A stretch of DNA of 64,000 bases, taken from the NCBI RefSeq assembly GCF_963576675.1, contig NC_088917.1:17202001-17266000 (forward strand). Direction: 5' to 3'. The position numbers and the translations under genes are program-made. Positions 47,174 to 57,800 of the stretch are shown here, one piece after another; position 1 is the stretch's first letter; each line of letters starts with the position of its first letter. Below the pieces are notes generated by a model. That model was not told where the DNA came from. It ran no database searches and worked only from the letters and a program-made list of their open reading frames with translations. The DNA comes from Euphorbia lathyris. Its lineage: Eukaryota > Streptophyta > Magnoliopsida > Malpighiales > Euphorbiaceae.

Positions 47174-47905
47174 ATGGATAATAGTACGAGGGGCCTCCAT
47201 TTTCGTGTTGAGGCACAGATTTCCCTACTCCGGCAGGAGTCACCTAGGTGGCTTCTCAATATTACAGGTATGTATCTTACTCACCCAGTTGTGCATTGTT
47301 CTTCCTTCTTTATTTCTGCTAACTCATGTACGCTTTTTTCTATATATGCAAGTCCTGACCATCGGCCATGGTCTGTCATGATGAAGGGCCCTCCAAACAC
47401 CCCTTATGAAGGAGGTGTATTCATAGTTAATATGGACTTCCCTGTCGATTTCCCCTCCATACCTCCAGTTGTAAGAACATGAACTTATTAATACATAGTA
47501 ATCAGTTCATATATATGCATATACACTCATGATATTACTATTATTCTCAGTTCATGTTCAGGGCAAGGATTTATCATCCTAATATCACTCTTTTGGGGCG
47601 TGCATGTATGCCTTAGCTACTTGATCGCACTTCCTATAGTGTTTCCACGGTAAGATGATGCTATTAATCTATGCATTTGCCTATGTTTGGGGTCTAATTT
47701 ATCTATTCATGTTTGGGATCTAATTTATCTATGCATTTTCTAGCTGTTGTGGCATATTTATGGAATGCTGATAGAGCCCTTCATTGAGGGGCCATTTCCT
47801 GGCCAAGAGCGAATTGTTGAGCAATACATCAGCAACAAGGCAGGTTATGTAGGAACTGCCAGAAGATGGACTCAAGAGTATGCAGGGGGCATGATGATGT
47901 GCGTG
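47174..47905 (+). pseudogene. captured ubiquitin-conjugating enzyme (E2/UBC) gene copy, 4 exons
   Basis: E2 enzymes pass ubiquitin from E1 to substrates or E3 ligases. Exon 1 starts at 47174 (MDNSTRGLHFRVEAQISLL). Exon 2 (from about 47350 to 47470) has GPPNTPYEGGVFIVNMDFP, the E2 core strand region. Exon 3 (about 47552-47650) has ARIYHPNITLLGRACM, where the Cys falls at the active-site position, followed by an in-frame TAG. Exon 4 (from 47743) has FIEGPFPGQERIVEQYISNK and TARRWTQEYAG, the usual C-terminal helix. The last intron sits where many plant UBC genes have one. The HPN motif and Cys remain, but the stop and an uncertain exon 1-2 join make it a pseudogene in this reading. Confidence 0.8.
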
Positions 47906-48059
47906 CTAATAGCATATAAGAGGGAGGCATGGTGTGTGAATAGCAACAAAGGAGGTGTGGATGCTGAACAAACATTGAGCTGGATGGTGTGGACTACTAG
48001 AGGCATAAAGCCAAACTTGAAGAGCATAATGATTACTGATTACAAATCTACTTGGTAAT

Positions 48060-49510
48060 CAATCTGATCTTCAATATTGGCTCCATGCCTCTCCAATACT
48101 CCACTCCATCCAGCTCCAGTGTTTGTTTAGCATCCAAATCTCCTTTGTTGCTATTCGCATGCCCCCCCCCCCCCCCCTTGCACGCTATTCGCACGTCACA
48201 TCACCATGCCCCCCTTGCATGTTATCCTTTTTTGTAATAAAAAGTAGACAACTTATTCAAGTAGACATATGTATATTCAAGTGACACAGAACATGTTATA
48301 TAGCAAGTAGACAACTTATTCATGTATACATGTCTATTCCTCAATTGATATAACACTTGTGCTGATATCATCATAAATCCATCACTATAATTCACTGACA
48401 CATAACATGTTATATGTATATTCAAGTGACACAGAACATGCTATATGTATATTCAAATGACACAGATAGCAACAGGTTCATAAACATACTCATAGTCAGT
48501 TCTAGCAACCATAAGCTTCTTAGCAATACACATACACAACCATAAGCTTCATAGCAATACACATACACAACCATTGTTTATCCCATACTCATGTCTGACT
48601 ATTGTATACAAACGATTCAGTTCATGGAAATTCATATACACAACCCTTTTATCACATACTCATGTCTGACTAAGGCATACAACAACATTATACATGCAAC
48701 CAACATAACAATACATGTACTCAACAAGTTAAAGAAATCTTCCCATATGTTGTAGGCATGAAACCATCTCTTCCATTAGCCGTCCTATATACTTCAGCAC
48801 TCTTAATATCCCTGCAAATAAAAAGAGCAATATCTACCTATGTCAGCATCACTTGGAATAGCATCACGAAGTATATATCGCCCTAGGTTAAAAGATAAAG
48901 TCTAGAGATCTAACCTTTTCAACGATATAATATATATCGTTTCCAGCTGCTAAAATCAACATACATAAGAGTAAATCGGATGAGGAAAAGGAACAGTAAG
49001 GAACAATAAAACTCTAATACATCTAGGAATGAAGAAAATATGGCATACCATTACCTTGTTTCGACCTAGTGAGAAAGCAACCGACTGGAGATAGCCAAAA
49101 AGAGGGGTGAGAGAGATGAAGACGAGCTGCGGGAAACCTAATTAGGGATTTGGAATGAGAGAGGGGTTTATATATGAGCTGAAGTTTTAGTCAAACCTAT
49201 TGAGCGTGATAAATTTCGCATCAGTTTTCGTTGGCCGCGTAAGTGAAAATTTCATTGCCGTTTTTTTTTGTTTTCCGCAAACAATGACAGTTATTTATAA
49301 CTAATGTCATCTGATGATTAAGTAAATTTTGACTTAAACGCGCGCTTTTTATAGATGACAGAGCTGTGTCATCGGAAGGCCACATTTGAATTGAGCTGAT
49401 TTAAATTTACGCTTTCAAATGACATAATTTTAATATACTATCACGAAAAACAATCAGACGACATGAAAACAAATCTCTGTCATGTATCTTGTGTCATGTG
49501 AAAGGAAAAA
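48060..49510. other. right arm of the CACTA element, no transposase seen
   Basis: The arm is non-coding. It contains the poly-C run, short near-tandem repeats, and from about 49260 the subterminal repeat zone (GACAGTTATTTATAACTAATGTC, GTCATCGGAAGG, GACGACATGAAAA). Confidence 0.7.
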
Positions 49511-50099
49511 TGGCATAGTGTGTGCTCTAGCTTATAGATGGAACAATGCCCTTCTCTTTAACAAATTGATCAGGTTCATGTCATCCGAAAGAGTGAAAGA
49601 TATGTTAACTAAATCTTGGATGAAGAGCAACCAAAATTACAACAAGGCCATTGAACTTTATCTCGAATAGTTGAGTAACTTGAAAGTTAAATCTCCCACT
49701 ATTTATTCTGCTACCCAACTCATGTTTGGAAAATGTGCCAAGGTTATTGATTCCATCCTAGTTAGGATCAAATACCTATAAAGCTTGAGAGTTAGTTTTT
49801 TAATACCCAACTATCTTAGATAGTTCTAGTTGATTGGAAGTTAGATTATGAAATTTTTAGTTAGTTTCTAATTATTTTTTCGTTGTTAGTTCTTTAAGAA
49901 TATTTTGTTTTGAATGTTGATTTGTTTTAATATTATGAATATTAATTATGGTTTATTATATATGATTGAAATAAATTATATTACGAATAATTAATTATCT
50001 AAAAAAAAGTTTAACCATATTCATGGATAGAACTAATAATGTTTTTGGAAACTTCTTAATAAATCGTGCAATAAACCATTATAGATTTGACATCAACAA

Positions 50100-50990
50100 T
50101 GGTTTCAGCTAGAAAATTCATAGTAGCTGAACTCAACAAGGACCTCAAACTTGATAAGGATAACTATAAAGTTCGGAGTATTAAGCTAATATATGTGCTG
50201 GATGAGTAAGAGGCCCTCGAACCCTTGGAAAAAGTCATGGTTGAACCCGAAGAAGGTACTACTTCTCGGCATATGAGAGTTATGGAAACTTATCTCATGT
50301 GGAAAAAGAAAGGCTCCACAATCTGCATCATCCTTCGTAGTGAGATGGAAGATGACCTCACTAAGCAATACTATAAGTGTGAGAATATCAATGGCATTTA
50401 GGAAACCTTGAAAAGAAAGTTCAAAGGAGTGTCCATTATAAGACTCTAATCTTTCACTATCAAATTCGACACTTATAAGAAGAAATATGATCATACAATA
50501 AAGAAACATCTCAGGGAGATGTTAAAATGATCATTGAACTTAGTGATGTTGGTCACCAGTTGATTGGAGAGCATAAAGTCCAAGATGGTATCCACTCTTT
50601 GTCGAAAAGTTAGGAGCATATGAAGATGCACCTGACGCACTCCCAAGGTATCTCAACCTTCGAAGCAGTTCTTCGCCACCTTGAACTCGAGGAGGACCGC
50701 CTTGCATCAATTAGGGTCAATGATAAGGCCAATCATCCTAGTTCAAACTTAATTGGGAAAATTTTCAACTATCAAGGCAAGAAATGTAAGCGTTCAAGTG
50801 GAAAAGGCAAGAGGAAGGCTAAAGATCACGAGCATTTACAACAAAAAAAAATAGGAAACCCAAGAACAGAAAGAAGCCAAACATTGTGTGTAGGAAATGC
50901 TTCAACTGCCAAGACATGGGGCAATATTCAAAAGCTTCCACTTCCTCTAAGTTACATTCTTTTAGCTAAAATGTGAGTGAATTACATGTA
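50100..50990 (+). pseudogene. R3 gag, decayed
   Basis: The frame starts ATGGTTTCAGCTAGAAAATT at 50100 (MVSARKFIVAELNKDLKLDKDNYKVR...), the N-terminus of a copia gag. Several stops and shifts follow. The later part (50620-50976) is lysine-rich. No intact zinc knuckle was seen; FNCQDMGQ near 50905 may be its trace. Confidence 0.7.
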
Positions 50991-50999
50991 TCAAGTATT

Positions 51000-53900
51000 G
51001 TTCTTCTAACTGAATTTGATCCTCTATGGGTTGTTGCTTCAGGTGCAATGGACCACGTAACTAATGATAAAGATGCCTTTGTTGAATTTTGGTGAGTGCC
51101 AGTTGGAACAAAATGGAATGCCTTTGTTGAATTCTGGTGAGTGCCAGTTGGAACAAAATGGATATACGTATGGGAAAATTGAAAAATCAAGGGATCAGAG
51201 CATGTAGATTACATCTGTGTGGTGCTCGAACTCTTATTCTTCAAGATGTCCCATATCTCCTAGATTCGAAGAAATCTCATTTATGTAACAGTGGTATTGA
51301 ATTTTGGATTAATTTTCTTGTTAAAGATAACAATTCAAAATTGTGTTTGAATGATGAATATTTTGGTTCTAGTTATATTACAAATGGTTTGACTATTTTT
51401 TATGTTGATTTAAGCCATAATAGTAGTTTTTCCCATTACATTTCTTCATCATCATCATCTTTTGTGGATGATAAAGATGTTAAATTATGGCATGCTAAAC
51501 TAAATCACATAGACCAATATCGAATGAGTCGATTAGCAAAAGAAGCCCTATTAGGTAGTTTAAAAAAAGTACAATTACCTCCATATGAATCATGCCTTAA
51601 AGGGAAAATCTCTAGAAAACCATTTGGCAAAGCTACTAGAGTCGAAGTTCCTTTACAACTAATTCACTCGAAGATCTATAGTCCATTGAATGTGAGGGCT
51701 ATGTATGGGTCCTACTACTTCATCACTTTTATAGATGACTATACTAGGTATGATCACGTATACTTGATGTCTCATAAATCTGAAGCACTAAGTTGTTTCA
51801 AGAAGTTCATGAACTTCACCGAGAATCAACTATAATGAAATATTGAAGCTTTGAGAACTCATTATGGTCGGGAATATCTTTTAGATGAATTCAAAGCTTT
51901 GTGTGATGAAAAGGGAATTTAACATCAGTTGTCCATCCCTTATACTCCACAACAGTATAGCGTTGATAAGAGGAGAAATAGAACTCTTCTTGATATGGTT
52001 AGGTCATCGATGGCTAAAGCGAATCTACCAATTTCTTATATGAGAGATGCATATTGATAGCCACTTACATCCTAAACTGAGTATCCTCCAAATCTGTCAC
52101 TCAATCACATATGAATTAAGGACAAATCAAAAACCCAATTTGAGCAATCTCAAACCTTGGGATTGTACTATCTTCGCCCATAATACCTCAAGTAAATTTG
52201 AAAAATTAGGCCCAAAGGATAAAAAGTGTATCTTTATAAGATATCTAAATGTATCAAAAGGATGTCTTAGTGGGAAAAAACGAAGATGGACATGTGACGA
52301 AATTAGAATCACGAGACATTGTCTTTTTAGAGAAAGAGTTTCCTAAATTAGGAGAAGTAAGCCATGACCTTATTTATTTGAGGAACTAGATTCAAACGGG
52401 TCTTCTCATTCGAGTAGGAGAAATTTTGAGGAATAGGGTCAAGATTTAGTACCTTAAAACATTACGAATGATCTAAATCCTACCTTAAGTAGGAGTGTGA
52501 TTCCTAATTCTAATGAGAATATGGGTCAAGGTCCTAGTGGAAGCATACTGAACTATGATGAATATATGCGACATGTTTATCAAGATTTGGAGCCATGTCA
52601 CACTAGAAGGCAAAAAGTCAAACATCGTCAATTTAGCATCGAAGGCGCGATTGTTTTAGTCACTTATGATGACATGGAGCCCAGGAATGTCTAAGAGGCT
52701 CTATCATGTCCTACAAAAGACAAATGGATTAAAGCAATTGAGGAAGAAATGTCTTCCATGAGATCAAACCAAGTTTGGTGGTTAGTTGATCTACCGAGAG
52801 GACGTAAGACCATTATGAACAAATGGGTCTCAAAGTTAAGCAAAATACGAATGGAAGTATCGAAAGATATAAAACCCATCTAGTCACTAAGGGTTATACT
52901 CAATATGAAGGGATAAACTTTGAGGAGACCTTCTCATCTATTGTAAGGTTTATATCAATAAGACGGGTCCTAACTATAGTAGCAAGTTTAAACCTATAGC
53001 TACATCAAATGGATGTAAAGACTCTCATGGAGAATTGGACGCATAAATCTATATGGAACAACTTGTAGGTTTTATCGAACCAGACTACGAATGAAAGGCT
53101 TGCAAATTGATTAAATTAATTTATGGCCTGAAATAGTCCTCAAGACAATGGTACATTTGATTTCATAATAAGATGATATAGAATAACGTCAAGTTGATTG
53201 AAGAAGACCATTGTGTCTATACAAAAAGCTCCGGTAGAAAATTTGTCGTTTTGTCACTATATGTAGATGTTATGCTTATAGCAGGAAATGACATTGAATA
53301 TGTAAGCCAAATCAAAGTTTGGTTAAGCTCAAGTTTTAAAATGAAAGGTATGGGGGAAGCGGGCATATATTCTCGGAGTTAAGATTATGAGAGATTGTTC
53401 AAAGAACTTGTTGGCATTGTCTCAACAAACTTATATCAATAGGATCCTTGATTGATTCAATATGCGGAACTAGAAGCTAATTTAAAGCCCAATGAATTCG
53501 ACCCTTAGTAAGGATATGTGGCCTAAACACAACAAGAAAATGACTATATGAAAAGGGTTCCCTATGCAAGTGTGGTAGGCAGTCTAATGTATATGATGTT
53601 GTGTACAAGACCTGATATCTATCACATTATTGGAATGGTGAATAGACATCAGTCCAACCCTAGACAAGCACATTGGTCAACTGTTAAGAGAATACTAGGA
53701 TATCTCAAAGCAACTACAGACTAGTCTTTGTGTTATCAAGGCAAAAGTCTCCAACTAAAAGGATGCCCAGACGTTGATTGGGTGGGAGACCTCGATGAGA
53801 TTAAGTCCACATCAGGCTATGTTTTAATGGGGAAATATCTTGGAGCAATAAGAAACAAATATGTGCAACATTGTCTACTATGGAAGTAGAGTATGTGTCA

Positions 53901-55492
53901 TACTCATCTGTAGCACAAGTGGCAACCATCTTGTTAGGCGAATTCTGCAAGTGCACGGTTTCGGTTGTAGTAATAAAAGATATTGATCCTATAGAGAATG
54001 TAATTGATACTTAACTTATATTGTTTCTTTATTCGTTTTCTTGAGGTTTATAGAAGATCATTAATTTGATAATATAATTAATCTAATCTATATGTTCTAA
54101 TCATATGATTCATTTCATGCATAGCCCAAGATACTAGTTAATAGTATCTTAACAAAATATGTTATTGTTAATACTTTCAATCTCATGCAATTGTATTGGA
54201 TAGCATTCTTAATCTAATCTCTCGATCTAGGATTAAGTGACTTAATATGTTTTAGATAAAAAAAACTCTAACTCATCAACATATCCTAGTGAATTAGAAT
54301 TATAAACCAAAAAAGAAATAAGTAAAAGATGCAACACAATTATCTTTTCATGAACTGAATCTCTCCTAGATTTATAAATCAATAACTATTCTTATGTTTT
54401 GTTTGTATGAATTTCCCTAGAATAGACACAAAGCAATAAAGAAATCATAATGAACATAGAATAATTTGCATTTGATTGATTTGTATTTCAAAGATAGTGT
54501 ATCAGCAATGCTCAACATAAGTAAAGAGTAAAGAATACAAGAGAAAGATTATAACAAAGAAGAGTATAGGGGTTGTTGATCCTTTTACTTATCCTTGTAA
54601 GGTTTGTCAAGCCTCAGGGTCGTCTTCTACAATGTATCTTCTTTTTGCATCTCGAGAAAGCTTATCTCTCGACCCGATGCATGGAGCGAAATCTCTAATA
54701 TATATGTAACTTTCTATATGATGATTCAAACTTGTGAACCATCCTGGAAATGGAGTAATCTTCTTTATATAGATGAGGAAAAGTTGTAACTCTTGAAAGA
54801 CATCCCTCCATAGAGATGTGACGAAGTGGTGTAGCCCTTGGCGAAGAGTGGTGATGATTTGGGAGAAAGGATGCATTACTTTAGATGAATAGACACAATT
54901 CTTGCTGGAATATGGCATGTCATGTCCATGAATGGGGAGTCGCAGTCGTGACAGAGGAAATTCATTTTTGGGTAAAAAATCCTCCTGTCACGTCTGCGAA
55001 TGGAGAGTCGCGGTCGTGACATGGGTTTTTCCTTGAATTATCTTCCTTTGTCGTTTTTGCCTATTTTTGGTCGTTTTATGTCGAGATTACTTAAATGTAA
55101 GCTTTTGTCCGTATTTAATCCATTTCTGCTCAAATCATAAACAAACAAGTGAAATCTTTCTAAAACATTTATGAAAATAAACTAAATGCATAAGTATGAA
55201 CGTGAAAATTCATACGAATATAGGTAAATTTCATATCACATTTGAATCTTACTACCTTTAATACTCCAGTATAGTGATAGTCAATCTACTATTGCATTTG
55301 CCAAATATCAAAGGTTCCATGGAAAAGCACATAAAGATCAAATACCATTTTGTTAAAGAATTAATTGCACATAAAGAAGTGAGTACGAAATATATTTCTA
55401 CTCGTGACATGATAGTTGATCCACTCATTAAACATGTCAATGGACATGTTTATGTGAAACATATTAGATCACATGGTTTGCATATGATCTAA
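51000..55492 (+). pseudogene. R3 pol: integrase, reverse transcriptase, RNase H, heavily decayed
   Basis: Integrase is the best preserved: LWHAKLNHIDQYRMSRLAKE, FITFIDDYTRYDHVYLM, then stops. Reverse transcriptase traces are FVVLSLYVDVMLIAGNDIEYV (53240-53320), with YVDV where YVDD is expected. RNase H is split: STMEVEYVSYSSVAQVA (about 53870-53930) lies before, and DSQSTIAFAK plus IKYHFVKELIAHKEVSTKYI (55270-55410) after, the insertion 53950-55245. Many stops and shifts make the element very old compared with R1 and R2. Confidence 0.85.
53950..55245. mobile_element. 1.3-kb non-coding insertion inside R3 RNase H
   Basis: The copia RNase H frame is interrupted by sequence starting TGCAAGTGCACGGTTTCGG and ending near ATTTCATATCACA, so ends of TG...CA type are possible. 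It has no coding capacity. The opening phrase (GTGCACGGTT..GTAGTAATAAAAGATAT.GATCC) is one I associate with plant non-autonomous LTR elements, but no second LTR or clear target duplication was found; boundaries are approximate. Two direct repeats of about 34 bp (GAATGG.GAGTCGC.GTCGTGACA) lie near 54930 and 54990. Confidence 0.55.
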
Positions 55493-56560
55493 ATATATTT
55501 CCTTTTTCATGTACTTGTAAAAACATGATTGTCTAATAAAGTTTTTCAAAAACTTTTTCAATACACGAGTGCAGATGTTATATGTGTTGAATTTGATGTT
55601 ATATATTCTTATGCATGTCAAACATAGAAGTAGCTTACCCGCACGAGCGTTTACCTTATCATGACGGTGACAAAAAAAAAGGAGTAAGGATAAGGCTGTT
55701 TTTTGAGTGAAATGAGAGTTATCTCAATAAACATAAGTCGCCTTGCATAAAGAATGGTTTCATTTAAAGCACAAGACATAAATATATATGTGTAATACAA
55801 CGTATGGACATATAAAGTTATATGGAAATGAAGATCACTAGCTAATGATAACTTGAGATACTCTATTTTCAAAGTCGAAAGTAGTCTTTGTGTGTTGTAG
55901 ACTGAAGTTGGATGTTTTGGAACATCTGAACTGACACTTTTATATGGTGTTTCTTGAGAAGACATCCTCTCCTTTCAAAACAAAAGGATAGAACACCATA
56001 ACACATGATTTCGTACCATATGTGCTTAGCGACCACGAGATGGAAAAACATAATCATAATGGATCTCAATATTTCCTAGTGTGAGACTCAAATATGAAGC
56101 CATGGTTTCTTGATTACTTCGTCCTCATGGCCATTAACTTGTTCTTGAAGTATGATCTGATTTTACTTATCTTGGAAGGAAGTTTTGAAGGCCATGAGAT
56201 AATACAAACTGTAAAAGAACCCGACCATTTAAATGGACTGGATCATGATAAAAAGAACATAGTAAGAGAGAAAGAATTTCATTTGGTCACATCTAGATGT
56301 TTCTGTTTATCACTGTGTACATGTGCATATTTGTGAAAATAGACAATTGTAATTGAGATCAAAGTTGTACATATGTTTGTGAGATGATTCTAGGATAACG
56401 AGTACCACCTGTCATTATACATGTTCAAATTAAAAGACTATATATCTCCAATGAGTATATTGCACTAGTGCTCTCAAGTATATATCAGCTGCATGAACTA
56501 TTTATAAAGTATGAAATGAGATTGAGAAAGTATTTGAATTGTATTCTATTACGTGCGAGT
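55493..56560 (+). other. R3 3' non-coding region
   Basis: The region lies between the end of R3 pol and its polypurine tract. It is AT-rich with short frames only and no recognised domain. Confidence 0.5.
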
Positions 56561-56566
56561 GGGAGA

Positions 56567-56939
56567 TGTTAGACTTCTTCGGGTTTAGACCGAATACAGA
56601 GAAAATGAGGCTAGAGTGTTAACTTAGTCTATCCCTATAAATAGACAATTAAGTTATCTAACCTAATACAGAGAAATAACCTAAGGACGGTGAAAGATTG
56701 TCCTTCTAACACACACACACACATTTGTGTCGCCTCCTGTCTCTTTGTCTCCCATTACATTCATCTTAGTTCGAGGTTCAATCGTTTCCTCTTCCGATTA
56801 ACCCCAACGTAGTTGAAGCGTCACCGGTAATATAAAGGTCTTGGTGATTCGCACTTTCGCTGCAAATCACATTAAAGGGCATCTATGCTACAATAGGTAA
56901 TCTGATAACTCGTATACAATAAATGATATTTATTCTTCA
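56567..56939 (+). repeat. R3 3' LTR
   Basis: The LTR is 373 bp and collinear with but clearly diverged from the 5' LTR; it ends GATATTTATTCTTCA. It lies about 860 bp upstream of the carrier-gene start codon, so it could affect that promoter. Confidence 0.8.
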
Positions 56940-57800
56940 AATACGATGAAGATCTCTAGTTTAAGCGATTTAAAAGCCTTAACCATTCAAATTAATCTTA
57001 ATTAATGCTTTATTATTACTATTATTATTTTATTATCATCTTGCTATCAGCTGCTGATGTTGCAACGTTGATCACGTAAACCTTGAATGACCAAATGAAT
57101 TTGACATCACTTGTGATGATTTTAATCTTCATCGTACGATTCTAATAAATCTAAATCCAACGGTTTGATCATTGAGCGTCCATGTAAATACAACCCACTC
57201 CTGTTAAGGTATTTTTGCATCTTATCTTCCAAACAAATGATGTTGAACATAATGAAATAAAAGATTTGTGTACTATAGAATAAAATCAATACATTTTTGG
57301 GGCTTAATAATAATTTTTCTTCAAAGAGATATTTAAACAAAACTCAATAGAAAAAAGGAGATTCTTTGAGGACTGAGAAGTGAGGACTCTCTTCACCATA
57401 GCAGTCCTTTCCCTTCCCAAGCTCAAAACCTATTCCTTCTGTTCTATCTTTCCTATTGCCCACCAAACCCAATTTCAATTCCATGAATATTTAAATCCAA
57501 AAATCAATGACTAAGAGAGAGAGCAGAGAACCATTTACCTACCCATCTCTCTCTCTTGCTTTCTAGGTTTACGCAATTTGCGCTTCTTTGCTTTCATCGT
57601 CTCCTCTCTTGGGAATATTCGACCATCAATCCCCCTTTTTCTTCCATTTATCGGTTCCCAATCATACCCATTTCACCAAAATGGATCTTTTCGATTCCCT
57701 TTTGCCCCAATAAAACAATCCCAATCGCTCAAGAATGAAAAAAATTGGTTGAGTCATTCACTGGAAGGTTAAGAGAAGTTCAATCTATAAGCTTTGATTA
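56940..57800 (+). promoter_or_regulatory. upstream region and leader of the Brittle1-type carrier gene
   Basis: No gene lies between the R3 LTR and the carrier ATG. A TATTTAAAC box-like sequence is near 57328 and CT-rich stretches (CTCTCTCTC) are near 57545-57560. The leader appears to hold short upstream frames (57556-57738 and 57578-57772). The transcription start cannot be fixed from sequence. Confidence 0.45.

Larger units (their letters stand above)
46279..49520. mobile_element. 3.2-kb CACTA (En/Spm-like) element carrying a captured E2 gene
   Basis: The element starts CACTATGCCA and ends TGGCATAGTG, a perfect 10-bp inverted pair, and is flanked by the 3-bp duplication TGT (46276-46278 and 49521-49523). 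Subterminal regions hold repeated motifs such as CAGACGA, GTCATGTGAA and GACATTA in both orientations. No transposase was seen, so the element is non-autonomous. Its interior carries a ubiquitin-conjugating-enzyme gene copy with introns. A poly-C run lies at about 48162-48178, and short repeats of TGTATATTCAAGTGACACAG lie at 48250-48470. Confidence 0.9.
44280..56939 (+). mobile_element. old copia retrotransposon R3 with nested insertions
   Basis: Diverged LTRs lie at 44280-44722 and 56567-56939, both TGTTAGA...CTTCA, with imperfect 5-bp flanks AATAT and AATAC. A purine tract (GAGTGGGAGA) sits just before the 3' LTR. Decayed gag and pol on the plus strand lie at 50100-55490. The leader region contains a plastid-like piece and the CACTA element 46279-49520, and the RNase H region is split by about 1.3 kb of foreign sequence. 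The pairing of the two LTRs is my reading of shared phrases (CTAATACAGAGAAAT, ACACACACACA, CGATTAACCC, GTAGTTGAAGCG). Confidence 0.8.
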
